NCBI RefSeq assembly: GCF_020497125.1
Contig: NC_059073.1
Location: 140,377,012 to 140,441,011 of the forward strand
DNA: 64,000 bases
DNA from: Mauremys mutica
Lineage: Eukaryota > Chordata > Testudines > Geoemydidae
Direction of reading: 5' to 3'
In this document: one piece after another, positions 1 through 10,276 of the stretch
How the letters are laid out: each line of letters begins with the position of its first letter
Numbering within the stretch: the first letter of the stretch is position 1
Position numbers and translations under genes: made by a program
The notes under the pieces: generated by a model
Seen by the model: the letters and a program-made list of their open reading frames with translations, nothing else
Databases searched by the model: none
What the model was told of the DNA's origin: nothing

Positions 1-575
1 GGCTTATTCCAGTTTTGCTTAATCAGTTTAATTCAAAAGCTGTGATGACATTATCACCTTAAAAGAAAATTGCAGCCATTTTTGCTCAGCCTGGAAATCT
101 GCAATTTCAAAAGGTTGGAAATGTTTGGCAACAAACTCGTGCTATTAAAAAAAAACCTGTTAAATGTAGGTCAGATTATGAATCATTTACTCTCTTTAGG
201 GAGTAGTTCCTCACATGAGAAGTCTCATTGACTTCAATAGGACTACTCGGGTGAATAATTGTTCACCACTGGTAATAAAGGATTCACAACCTGGCTTTTT
301 ATTTAACAAGATTTTATGAATGATTGTAAAGGGGGTAGCATCAATGGGACAGAACCTTGGCTGTATAAACTGTCATAGTTCCACTGAAACCAATACATCA
401 GCTGAGGACCTTCCCCAGACCAGGCCCCTTCATGAATGGATGTCCTGTGGGATATACTGAATTAACTATTGTCAGTGATTTAGTAGTAGTAGTATAAGAT
501 AATCTGTCAACACAACAGCAATTAATCCATTTTCCCCTGACATTTTTTTACAAAAAGGCCTATTCAGGAGGTTAA
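1..575. other. Unassigned AT-rich DNA, with a possible small palindromic MITE remnant
   Basis: No coding signal is seen. About 190-270 holds a GGAGTAGTTCC ... GGACTACTC imperfect inverted pair around 'attgacttcaatag'. It resembles the other 'CTTAAGCAC / GACTTCAATGG' palindromic repeats in this window (near 15.3, 21.8, 36.2 and 43.0 kb). Confidence 0.4.
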
Positions 576-584
576 TGGAGTTTG

Positions 585-660
585 GAAGGAAAAGGACAGT
601 TACCTGTTTCCGTAACTGGCGTTCTTCGAGATGTGTTGCTCAGGTGTATTCCACTATAGG
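585..660 (-). repeat. DIRS 3' terminal repeat (outer copy)
   Basis: The first ~57 bases are the reverse complement of 2567-2632, with one visible difference in the segment around 'aactggcgttctt' versus 'aactggcattctt'. The similarity stops on the outer side at about 585-590, which I take as the edge of the element. Confidence 0.75.
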
Positions 661-754
661 TGTGCGTGCTCGCCATGCGCACCGGTGCCGGAAGTTTTTC
701 CTGAGCAGTATCCGTAGTGGGGGAGCACAGCTGCGACCCCTGGAGTGGCGCCGA

Positions 755-2468
755 CATAGAATCATAGAATCATAGAACTTAAGATCAGAAGGGACCATTA
801 TGATCATCTAGTCTGACCTCCCGCAAAATGCAGGCCACAAAAGCTGACCTACCCACTCTTGAAATAATTCCCTCCCTTGACTCAGCTGTTGAAGTCCCCA
901 AATCATGGTTTAAAGACTTCAAGTAGCAGGTAATCCTCCAGCAAGCGACCCCTGCCCCATGCTGCAGAGGAAGGCGAAAAACCTCCAGGGCCACTGCCAA
1001 TCTACACTGGAGGAAAATTCCTTCCCGACCCCAAATATGGCGATCAGCTGAACCCCGAGCATGCGGGCAAGATTCTCCAGCCAGACACTCAGGAAAAAGA
1101 CTTTCAATATCCCAACATTGACTCTCGGTACTAATTACCAGTGGCAGCACGTTATTGACCTATTGACTAAATAGTGTTATCCTATCAAACCATTCCCTCC
1201 ATAAACTTATCAAGCTTAATCTTAAAGCCAGAGAGGTCCTTCGCCCCCACTGTTTCCCTCGGTAGGCTGTTCCAGAATTTCACTCCCCTGATGGTTAGAA
1301 ACCTTCGTCTAATTTCAAGCCTAAACTTCCCGACTGCCAATTTATATCCATTTGTTCTCGTGTCCACATTAGTACTGAGCTGAAATAATTCCTCTCCCTC
1401 CCTGGTATTTATCCCTCTGATATATTTAAAGAGAGCAATCATATCTCCTCTCAACCTTCTTTTGGTTAAGGAAAACAAACCGAGCTCCTCAAGTCTCCTT
1501 TCATACGACAGGCTTTCCATTCCTCGGATCATTCTAGTAGCCCTTCTTTGTGCCCGTTCCAGTTTGAATTCATCCTTCTTAAACATGGGAGACCAAAACT
1601 GCACACAGTACTCCAAATGAGGTCTCACCAACGCCTTGTATAACGGGACTAGCACCTCCTTATCTCTACTAGAAATACCTCGCCTAATGCATCCCAAGAC
1701 CGCATTAGCTTTTTTAACGGCCACATCACATTGCCGACTCATAGTCATCCTGCGATCAACCAGGGCTCCGAGGTCCTTCTCCTCTTCCGTTACTTCCAAC
1801 TGGTGCGTCCCTAGCTTATAACTAAAATTCCTGTTAGTCATCCCTAAATGCATAACCTTACACTTCTCACTATTGAATTTCATCCTATTACTAATACTCC
1901 AGTTTAGAAGGTCATCCAAATCTCCCTGGAGGATATCCCGATCCTTCTCCGAATTGGCAATACCTCCCAACTTCGTGTCATCCGCAAACTTTATCAGCCC
2001 ACTCCTACTTTTGGTTCCGAGGTCAGTGATAAATAGATTGAATAAGATCGGACCCAAAACCGAACCTTGGGGAACTCCACTGGTAACCTCCCTCCAACCC
2101 GACAGATCACCTTTCAATACGACCCGCTGCAGTCTCCCCTTTAACCAGTTCCTTATCCACCTCTGGATTTTCATTTCAATCCCCATCTTTTCCAATTTAA
2201 CCAGTAATTCTTCATGCGGTACCGTATCAAACACCTTACTGAAATCAAGATATATTAGATCCACCGCATTTCCCTTGTCTAAAAAATCTGTTACTTTCTC
2301 AAAGAAGGAGATCAGGTTGGTTTGGCACGATCTACCTTTCGTAAAACCATGTTGTAATTTGTCCCAATTGCCATTGACCTCAAGGTCCGTAACTACTCTC
2401 TCCTTTAATATTTTTTCCATGACTTTGCATACTACAGATGTTAAACTAACATGCCTGTAGTTACCCGG
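755..2468 (-). mobile_element. CR1 LINE, 5'-truncated, inserted into the DIRS element
   Basis: The 3' tail is three copies of the 8-bp unit CATAGAAT at 755-778 (ATTCTATG on the element's strand), the classical CR1 end. The 3' UTR then reads into an RT-containing open frame. The 5' end is truncated inside the RT domain near 2468, where DIRS sequence resumes. No target-site duplication is visible, which is normal for CR1. Confidence 0.93.
1185..2468 (-). pseudogene. CR1 ORF2 fragment: reverse transcriptase and C-terminal region, open but 5'-truncated
   Basis: This is the C-terminal two thirds of a CR1 ORF2 polyprotein; the first few residues of the open frame (to 2483) come from flanking DIRS DNA, so the ATG there is not a native start. 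RT motif A is visible as YLDFSKVFDTVPH, motif B as [16 protein letters not shown] and the catalytic motif C as KFADDTKLGG, with both aspartates kept. The thumb and C-terminal part continues through 'RRATRMIRGMESL' to a natural stop after 'KFMEGMV'. No frameshift interrupts about 430 codons, unlike the copy at 17-21 kb, which suggests a fairly recent insertion. The endonuclease domain is missing, so the copy cannot move by itself. RT function is assigned from motifs; the family is certain. Confidence 0.92.
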
Positions 2469-2566
2469 GTCATATCGCACCATAAAGGGGGCTGCGCGCT
2501 CCTTCCACCCTCAGTTCCTTCTTGCCAGACAACTCCAACAGAGGGGAAGGAGGGTGGGACATGGAA

Positions 2567-2665
2567 TACACCTGAGCAACACATCTCGAAGAATGCCAGT
2601 TACGGAAACAGGTAACTGTCCTTTCTTCTTCAAGTGATTGCTCATGTGTATTCCACTATAGGTGA
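2567..2665 (-). repeat. DIRS internal complementary region
   Basis: 2567-2625 is the inverse of the outer 3' terminus at 590-650. The adjoining 2626-2665 (ending CTATAGG) would then be expected to complement the missing 5' end. This bipartite arrangement is what DIRS elements use to circularise their cDNA (family knowledge); here only the 3' half can be checked inside the window. Confidence 0.65.
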
Positions 2666-3780
2666 CTCCAAGCTATACCTGATGGAGGCGGGTAGGAGTT
2701 TAAATGTAAAGTTTTAAGGGTTACCGGGGCGGAGCACTGCCCTACCAAACCCAGCGTCTTCCCTCGTTTGGGAGATGATCGCATAGTGCGATGAAAAGGT
2801 GTGGACAGAGGACCATGTAGCAGCCCTACAGATGTCCTGGATAGGGACATGAGCCACATAGGCCGCTGACGAGGCTTGGGCTCTGGTGGAATGCGCCTTT
2901 ACAATAGGAGGCGGGGGAACCCCTGCCAGGTCGTAACAGGTGCAAATGCACGAGGTGATCCAGCGGGAGATGCGCTGGATGGACACTGGCCATCCCCTCA
3001 TATGCTGGGCCGAAGCAATAAAAAGCTGGGGGGACCTCCTAAATAACCTGGTTCTGTCCAGGTAGAAGGCCAGCGCTCTGCGCACGTCCAACGTGTGCAT
3101 GCGGTGTTCCTCAATGAAGGAATGGGGTTTAGGACAATAAAATATCCTGATCCATGGACAGGAGAAAAATATCCTGATCCATGTGAAAAGCTGAGACTAC
3201 CTTCGGCAAAAACGCGGGGTGAGGGCGAAGCTGAATCTTGTCCTTATGGAATACCGTATACGGCGGTTCAGAAGTCAGGGCCCTGAGCTCTGAGACGTAG
3301 CGGGCTGAGGTGATGGCAACTAGGAATGCCACCTTCCATGACAGGTGGGACCACGAGCACGTGGCTAACATCTCAAAGGGAGACCTTGTGAGGCGGGAGA
3401 GCACCAGATTCAGGTCCCAGAGCGGAACTGGGGGACTGGCATATGGGAATGTCCGATCTAACCCTTTCAGAAACCGGACCGTCATGTGATGCGAGAACAC
3501 AGACAGGCCCTGCACCGGGGGATGGAAGGCCGAAATGGCCACCAGGTGCACCCTGACTTAAGAGGGCGCCAGCCCTTGGGTCCTAATGGGAGAGGAGGTA
3601 GTCGAGGACAAGCTGGATAGACGCGGAGGAGGGAGAGGAACCTCTATCCCTCGCCCACCTAGAGAACCTATACCATTTAGCCAGGCAGGTTCGACATGTG
3701 GAGGGTTTCCTACTTTCCAGGAGGACCTTCCTCACATCCTCAGAACGCCTCCCTTCCTCCTCATTTAACCATGGAGCAGC
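2656..3780 (-). pseudogene. DIRS tyrosine recombinase, broken
   Basis: In DIRS elements this enzyme integrates circular cDNA by tyrosine-mediated strand exchange. It is read in three frames. The N-terminal part is at about 3780-3583, including 'STCRTCLAKWYRFSRWARDR'. The middle is at 3551-3129 and contains 'ITSARYVSELRAL', the box I region. The C-terminal part is at 3100-2714 with box II as HSTRAQASSAA (H-x-x-R) followed by 'ATWSSVHTFSSHYAI', whose tyrosine fits the nucleophile. The residue just before VSEL is Tyr where tyrosine recombinases usually have the catalytic Arg; CGC to TAC through two CpG transitions would explain it. A short tandem duplication (MDQDI twice, 3139-3183) and frame changes near 3570 and 3125 also break the gene. 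Confidence 0.82.
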
Positions 3781-3920
3781 CACGCTGTCAGGTGGAGTGC
3801 GGCTAGGTTGGGATGGAGGAGATGACCTTCCTCCTGGGAGAGGAGGTCTGGGCGGAGCGGCAGCCTGCACGGAGAGGCCGCTAAGAGTTGCAGTAGGGAC
3901 CCGTACCAATGCTGACGAGC

Positions 3921-5694
3921 TCAATCCAGGGCTATGAGAATGACCCTCGCCCTGTCTGACTTCACCTTCTGTAGGACCCTGCCTATTAAGGGGAAGGGCG
4001 GAAAGACATACAACAGGGGCCCCGACCAGGGGAGCAGGAATGCGTCCGATATCGTCCCCTTGCCCCGTCCCGCTCTGGAGCAGAATCGAGGACACTGCCA
4101 ATTCTGGGTGGTGGCAAACAGGTCTACCTGGGGAGCACTCCACTGTAGGAAGATCCACCTGGCTACCTCCCTGTGCAGGGACCACTTGTGCTGCTGGGAG
4201 AACACCCTGCTCAGGCGGTCTGTGAGCATGTTGCTCTTGCCCGGCAAGTACAAAGCCCGAAGAAGTACATTGTGGGCTATACAAAACTCCCACAGGAGTT
4301 GGACTTCCTGGCATAAGGCCCGGGAACGCATGCCCCCCTGTTTGTTGATGTAATACATGGCAGTCGTGTTGTCCGTAAGGACTCTGACCACCTTCCCTTG
4401 TATGTGCTGGCAAAAGGCCATGCACGCCAGGCGTACGGCCCTGAGCTCCCTGACATTTATGTGCAGGGTCAGTTCCTCCGATGACCACATGCCCTGGGTC
4501 CTGATATCGCCCATGTGGGCTCCCCAGCCCAGGTCCGAGGCATCCGACACTAGGTCTAGTGATGGAGGGGGCTCTCGGAAGGGGATACCTCAGAGCATGT
4601 TGCTCGGGAGGGACCACCATCGGAGATCTGCCACCACCGTGGGTGGCAGCGTGACCACCTTGTCCAGGCTGTCTCTGACCTGGGAGTACCGGGAGGCCAA
4701 CCAGAGCTGAAGGGGCCTCATCCAAAGCCTGGCATGTTGCACCACATAGGTGCATGCTGCCATGTGGCCAAGGATTTGCGGGCACACCCGTGCCGTGGTC
4801 ACCGGAAAGGCCGTGACCGAGGCGATGAGAGCTTTGAGCGTCTCGAATCTGTCCTCTGGAAGGGAGGCTACGGCCACCCGGGAATCCAGCAGCGCCCCTA
4901 TAAAGCTTATGCACTGAACCAGGGTTAACGTGGATTTCTCCTCGTTTACCAGTAGGCCCAGAGCTGCACAGGTGCTTAGCAGGATGCTCATGTGCTGCTG
5001 CACCAGAGACCGAGACCGGCCCTCGAGCAGCCAGTCGTGATAGGGAAAGATTTGCAGCCTTTTTTTCCTGAGGTGGGCAGCCACCACCACCATACACTTT
5101 GTAAATACTCTGGGGGCAGTAGAGAGGCCAAAGGGGAGGACTATAAACTGAAAATGGTCCTGACCCACCATGAAACGGAGGAAACGCCTGTGGCCCTCGA
5201 ATATGTGGATGTGAAAGTACGCATCCTGGAGGTCCAGCGCCGTAAACCAATCACCCTGGTCTAGGAATGGAATAATAGAGGCCAGGGACACCATGCGGAA
5301 TTTGCAAAGAACGAGGAACTGGTTGAGATTCCGCAGGTTGAGGATGGGCCAGAGCCCGCCCTTTGCTTTCGGGATGAGGAAATACCTGGAGTAAAAACCC
5401 CTGCCCTGGTATTCCTGAGGTACCCTTTCCACCGCTCCAGGAGAGGAGGCGCTCCACCTCCTGGCGGAGGAGGAGGGCATGCTCCGGGACCCCGGCCGGC
5501 TGCCCGGACGGGGGACAGTTGTGAGGGGTGGAAACAAACTGCAGCCTGTACCCTTGGAAAATGGTGCTGAGGACCCATTGGTCCAATGTTATACGGGCCC
5601 ATTGCAGTCGGAAGGCCGATAAACGGTTAATAAAAGGCAACTTTATTAACTGGGTGGGGGTAACACTGGCAACAGGCTTGGTGACCCCCCTCAA
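3921..5694 (-). pseudogene. DIRS reverse transcriptase-RNase H, broken
   Basis: This copies element RNA into cDNA. The RT part lies at 5537-4590, with a further upstream piece in another frame (5694-5540, 'FINRLSAFRLQWARITLDQW'). Motifs seen are YFLIPKAKGGLWPILNLRNL (fingers), FTALDLQDAYFHI (motif A), LPFGLSTAPRVFTK (motif B) and FPYHDWLLEG, where the family normally has YLDD followed by W; one residue of the catalytic box appears lost. The RNase H part is at 4550-3921 in another frame: SDASDLGWGAH, NVRELRAVRLA and LTDNTTAMYYINKQGG carry the expected acidic residues. The RT and RNase H frames join near 4570. A 555-codon open frame at 5250-3583 overlaps much of this region but is a shadow until its last ~60 codons. 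Confidence 0.87.
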
Positions 5695-5698
5695 CGAG

Positions 5699-7461
5699 TC
5701 AAAAACGCCACTTCCCCGGCCGCCTGGCCTTAGAGGTCGCAGGCCATGGGGCCAAACGGGATTGGCTTTGGGACCAATGCCTTTGTTCCCTCTGTCGCTT
5801 AGGTGGGGGCTCGTATCTGCCCCGAACGAGAGGAGCAGAGGTTTGAGGCCTGGGCTTGTCCTTAGAGGGAGGGACGTACAGGCCTAGCATCTGAAGGGTG
5901 GTACGGGAGTCCTTCATCCCGTACAGACGGGTATCTGTCTGTTCTGCAAACAAGGCCTTGCCATCAAACGGCAGGTCCTGCATTATAGATTGGGATTCGA
6001 CTGACAACCCCGAGAGCGAGAGCCATGACGCCTGTCGCATGGAGACTGCGGAAGCCATCGTACGAGCAGCTGTGTCCGCTGCATCTGAAGCTGCCTGGAG
6101 AGCTGCTTTGGCCGTGGCCGCACCCTCGTCGATCAAAGCCCGAAACTCCTTTCCGTCCCTGTCCGGAGAAGGGCTCAAACTTAGAGAGGGAACCCCAGAG
6201 ATTAAACTTATACCGGCTCAGCAGTGCCTGGTGGCTGTCCACTCTGAGCTGGAAACTCGCGGATGAATAAACCTTTTTTCCAAAGGTGTCCAGTCTACGA
6301 GCATCCTTGTCTTTTGGTGTGGGCGCGGGCTGGCCATTCCGCTCACGGGTGGTGGACCAACTCTACCACCAAGGAGTTAGGAGCTGGGTGGGTGTATAGG
6401 TACTCGTGACCCTTTGTGGGGACGAAGTACTTCCTCTCGGCCTTTTTGGAAATTGACGCAAGGGAGGCTGGGGTGTGCCAGAGGCCAGTGGTGATGTTAG
6501 CTACTCCCTGATGGAATGGGAGTGCCACACACCCCGGAACCGAGGAGGTGAGGACATTGAAGAGGTTATTGGAGGGCTCCTCCATCTCCTCGGCCCGGAG
6601 CTCGAGATTTGCTGCCACCCTCCTAAGCAGTGCCTGATGTGCCTTGAAATCCTCTTGGGAAGAGGAAGGTGGTACCGCAACTGAATCCCCCAGTGCCGAA
6701 GAGGTGGATGGTGCGGTGCCTTCAGCCACCAACAGCATCATGGGCTCGACGTCCTGGTCCGGTGCTGGAGTTGGTGCCGGGGGTTCGGCGCCCATGGTCT
6801 GATCCCGGTGCCGGGGAGGTGACGCAGGGCAGCCTTGAGAGGCTCCCGCCACGGAGCGAGGTCTCGGCTGTGCAGGAACCTGAGGCCATGGTGCCCAGTG
6901 GCATCATTGTCCTTGCCAGGGAACGGCTTGGAAATGAGTCGCCTCGGTGCCGGCAGGGCTGGTTGGTCATGCGGTATGGTGCGGCTCGGGGAGAGACGGC
7001 TGCATGCCGACGCCGAAGTCCTGGAGGAACGCACAGTGTCGTAGGAACGACTGGAGCAGCCTCTGTCATGACGGCTCCTGCCACGAGACTTCGACCTGGA
7101 GGAAGTCGAAAGGTAGATTTCCAAAGAAGTATCTCTGGACTCCCTGCGGCGCCTGCGACCATGGCGCCTCAGTGCTGGGGACTCTCGGGACGCACTCTGA
7201 GCATGGCCTCTGTAATGGCTGGCGCTTGAGTACGACCGTCGGTGCCGACGGCATCGAGACCTGTTCCTCTCGGACTGGCCGGAGGAGGAACGGCGTCGTC
7301 TCGTCACCTCCTCGACGGTGTCCGAGACCGGAGGAGTGAGATCTGCTCACTGAAGAGCTGGGACGCAGAGTGGACATGCGTCGCGGGGCTCTACTCGGCA
7401 CCTTGACCCGGGAAGGTGCCTCGACCTCTGACACCTCCGGGAAGGGCTGATGGGCGCCCAA
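5699..7461 (-). pseudogene. DIRS gag-like ORF1, broken
   Basis: This lies directly upstream of the RT on the same strand, where DIRS elements keep a gag-like protein. The N-terminal part (about 7461-6738) is very rich in Arg and Ser, for example RRRRSSSGQSERNRSRCRR, and is likely nucleic-acid binding. The middle (6852-6343) contains the acidic stretch 'SSSQEDFKAHQALLRRVAAN' and 'KKAERKYFVPTKGHEYLY'. The C-terminal part (6242-5699) includes 'MDSHQALLSRYKFNLWGSL' and 'LPFDGKALFAEQTDTRLYG', a motif typical of DIRS/Ngaro gag-like proteins as I recall them. At least two frame changes split it (near 6840 and 6250). The function is inferred from position and composition. Confidence 0.72.
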
Positions 7462-7622
7462 GGGCGGCTTTCCATGGGACTAGGGGCCCGACTGAGGCGG
7501 CACACCCGGCACTGGAAGCACCAAGATATCGCGAGCTGCCTCTGGTGTCAATGGCATGCATACTTCGGGCGAGGCTCGCACGGATGGGACTGGACTAATC
7601 CGCTCAGGAACCAATCCATGCA

Positions 7623-8262
7623 ACAAACCTCGATGCCAACTCTGCCACATATCTACACCAGTGACACCATGACAGGACCTAACCAGATCAGCCACACCAT
7701 CACCGGTTCATTCACCTGCACATCCACCAATGTAATATTATACATCATCATATGCCAGCAATGCTCCTCTGCTATGTACATCAGCCAAACTGGATAGTCC
7801 CTATGTAAAAGGATAAATGGACGCAAATCAGATATTAGGAATGGCAATATACAAAAACCTGTAAGAGAACACTTCAATATCCCTGGACACACAATAGCAG
7901 ATTTAAAGGTAGCCATCCTGCAGCAAAAAAAACTTCAGGACCAGACTTCAAAGAGAAACTGCTGAGCTTCTGTTCATCTCCAAATTTGACACCATCAGCT
8001 CAGGATTAAACAAAGACTGTGAATGGCTAGCCAACTACAAAAGAAATTTCTCCTCCCTTGGTGTTCACACCTCAACTGCTAGAAGGAGCCTCATCCTCCC
8101 TGATTGAACTAACCTTGTTATCTCCAGCCTGATTCTTGCTTGCATATATATACCTGCCTCTGGAAATGCATCCAACGAAGTGGGTATTCACCCACGAAAG
8201 CTCATGCTCCAATACATCTGTTAGTCTATAAGGTGCCACAGGACTCTTTGCTGCTTTTCTTT
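7623..8262 (+). mobile_element. Penelope-like element, 3' end with GIY-YIG endonuclease remnant
   Basis: The fragment starts abruptly next to DIRS sequence and ends with the tail 'gtgccacaggactctttgctg', following 'cacccacgaaagctcatgctcc'. The same tail signature recurs at 39.1, 44.2 and 61.8 kb. The coding part shows a Penelope-type C-terminal GIY-YIG endonuclease. The reverse transcriptase is missing, so this is a 5'-truncated copy. Confidence 0.85.
7636..8106 (+). pseudogene. Penelope-like GIY-YIG endonuclease domain, interrupted
   Basis: GIY-YIG domains in Penelope-like elements nick the target DNA. The frame carries 'FTCTSTNVILYIIICQQC', then 'AMYISQTG' in place of the usual Y-V/I-G-Q-T-G, and after an in-frame TAG (7795-7797, probably from CAG by C to T) 'RINGRKSDIRNGN' and 'REHFNIPGHTIADLKVAIL'. 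The H-F-x-x-P-G-H-x-x-x-D-L pattern is characteristic of the Penelope version of the domain. The His of the usual R-x-x-x-H motif reads Arg here. Later stops follow near 7960. The two-cysteine spacing (C..C before the Y-I-S-Q-T-G) is intact. The family call is firm; function is lost. Confidence 0.83.
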
Positions 8263-9175
8263 GTGTTAGTTACCACATGTTAGCTAATGTGTAGTAAGAA
8301 GACATCTTTTATTTCTGGTGAATAAAATGGCATGACTCTCCTTTGTACCATTCAGGAGGTGTCAATGGGCCTTAAAATCGGTGTTACAGTACACACTTTC
8401 AGGCCCTTTTACACTGTCAGTGTGATATAAATAGGACTTACTGGAAAGGAGAAACAGGCCCCTTGGTATTTAACCTTCAGTAAAGCACCATACCTTCACT
8501 GTTGGGTAGGCTGCATGCTATCTTGGTAGTTCTCCTTCCTTATTCTGCAAGGCTAACAGATACAAGTACCAAGAATTGCCCTAGATCTTATACCACTGAC
8601 AAATGGCAGCTACTACATTGTTTGACATGTGAGCAAGTTTACTAATTCCATAAGCAGTTTGTAAGCTGCCATTTATATATATATATATATAAAATTGTTG
8701 ACTATTTTTTTTAAACACAACAGAATGAGACAGACATAAGAAGTTATTGGCATTCATTTTCAACCTTGAAGTCACCTGCTCCATTAGCCCTGACTGCCCG
8801 TCTTATTTGTATACGCCATCTGACATTTCAACACTGAGGAGCTGCTCACAGTCATGGAATTTGGCATGCACAGCTTATTTCCATTCAGGTTGGAAATGCA
8901 GAGCTGGAGTAATGCACAGTGATGGTATTACAGGAAGAGAAACAGTCAGGGCTGAATTTAGGGGCAGACAAACCAGGAGACCACCTAAGGTGCTGGGCTT
9001 GTGGTGCTGTTTTTGTTGTTAGCGACAACAGGGGAAATAGAATGTTTGAAGTAAAATATTTCAGGTATTCCATATGTGGATATATTTTTCACTAACCTAG
9101 AATGTTCTGGACCTTTGTAGAATCTCGTGGAATCTTCCACACTTTCTGATAACCACATTTTCCTTGAACCTCCTA
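8263..9175. other. Unassigned DNA
   Basis: Unique-looking AT-rich sequence with a short (TA)n run at 8674-8691. No coding or repeat family is recognised. Confidence 0.5.
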
Positions 9176-9224
9176 GCCATGCCCAGGGCCGCCCAGGGGT
9201 GGGGTGGGGCAAGAGGGGCAATTT

Positions 9225-10276
9225 GCCCCAGGCAGGGCTGGTGCAACCATTTAGGCAACCTAGGCGGTCGCCTAGGGTGCTAGGATTTGGGAGGGCGCCA
9301 TTTTCTTCGGCAGTGACCGCGGCGGCCGGATCTTTGGCCGCCGCCAGCATTTAGGCAGAGGGAGCTGGGGCAGGGGAGCGCGGGGAGGGCCGCCTGCAGC
9401 ATGTAAAGGAGGGGGGGCGGCATGCAGGGGAACTCCCCGCCCCAGCTCACCCCTGCACCACCTCCTCCCTGCCCCAGCTCACCCCTGCCCCGCCTCCTCC
9501 CCAAGCACGCCGTGGCTGTTTCACTTCTCCTGTCTCCCAAGCTTGCGGCGCCTAAGCCCATTGGCACTGCAAGCCTGGAAGGCAGGAGAAGTGAAGAAGC
9601 CATGGTGTGCTCAGGGAGGAGACGTGACAGGGGTGAGCTGCTTCACTTCTCCCACCTCCCAGGCTTGCGGCCAGGGGCGGCTCTACGAATTCCGCCGCCC
9701 CAAGCAGGGCGGCGCACCACGCCGCTCGCGCTGCCGGGCACTGGTCCCGCACCTTCGCGGGACCTCCCGCGGCTCCGGCGGACCTTCCACAGTCATGCCT
9801 GCAGGAGGTCCACACGAGCCGCGGGACCAGCACACCCGCCGCAGTCATGCCTGCGGGAGGTCCGCTAGTCCCGCGGCTCCGTTGGACCTCCCGCAGGCAT
9901 GACTGCGGAAGGTCTGCCGGACCCGCCTGCTGCCCTCCCGTTAAAATGCCGCCCCACGCACGCGCTTGGCGCGCTGGGGTCTGGAGCCGGCCCTGCTTGC
10001 GGCGCCAATCAGCTTAGGCACCGCAAGCCTGGGAAGGAAGGAGAAGTGAAGCAGCGACAGGGTGCTCATGCGCGGAGCAGGGGTGAGCTGGGGTGGGGGG
10101 GGTGCCTCAGGGTGGAGGGTAAGGAGCTGCTGCAAGGGGGGCACCTCAGGGCAGAGGGGGGGAGCTGCCATGGGGGGGCGCCTCAGGGCGGGGGCGCAGG
10201 GTGGGGGGGAGGGCGCAAGGTGGAAGTTTGCGGCTAGGGTCGGTGCAAACATCCTTGCACTGGCCCTGGCCCCAGG
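9225..10276. mobile_element. hAT element (9233-10268) nested in copy A
   Basis: It begins CAGGGCTGGTGCAACC and ends TTGCACTGGCCCTG, with exact 8-bp duplications GCCCCAGG at 9225-9232 and 10269-10276. Internally, 'ttcacttctcc...aggcttgcggc' and 'gcaagcct...aggagaagtgaag' form an inverted pair on either side of the third-level insertion. No transposase remains. Confidence 0.88.
9664..10003. mobile_element. hAT MITE (9672-9995), third nesting level
   Basis: The termini are CAGGGGCGGCTC and GAGCCGGCCCTG, flanked by exact duplications CTTGCGGC at 9664-9671 and 9996-10003. It is 324 bp long with a CpG-rich inverted-repeat core built from 'ggacctcccgcaggcatgac' and its inverse. The same terminal family recurs at 13733, 29523, 45649 and 53474. 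Confidence 0.92.

Larger units (their letters stand above)
585..7622 (-). mobile_element. DIRS-type tyrosine-recombinase retrotransposon, 5'-truncated, interrupted by a CR1
   Basis: Read on the minus strand this element runs gag-like region, reverse transcriptase plus RNase H, then tyrosine recombinase, which is the DIRS order. It has no LTRs. The 3' end (585-650) is the inverse of 2567-2632 with one visible mismatch over about 57 bp, as expected for a DIRS terminal repeat facing its internal complementary region. A second short direct similarity, GTGTATTCCACTATAGGTG, lies at about 647 and 2648. The 5' terminal repeat is not seen; the element gives way to a Penelope-like fragment near 7622. 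A CR1 copy (755-2468) sits between the recombinase and the 3' terminus. All three genes are broken by stops and shifts, so this copy is inactive. Boundaries at both ends are approximate. Confidence 0.87.

Noticed and set aside
1873..2460. A 195-codon plus-strand frame
   Set aside because: Antisense shadow of the CR1 reverse transcriptase.
3583..5250. A 555-codon minus-strand open frame
   Set aside because: Most of it overlaps the RT-RNase H in another frame and has no domain of its own; only its last ~60 codons belong to the recombinase.
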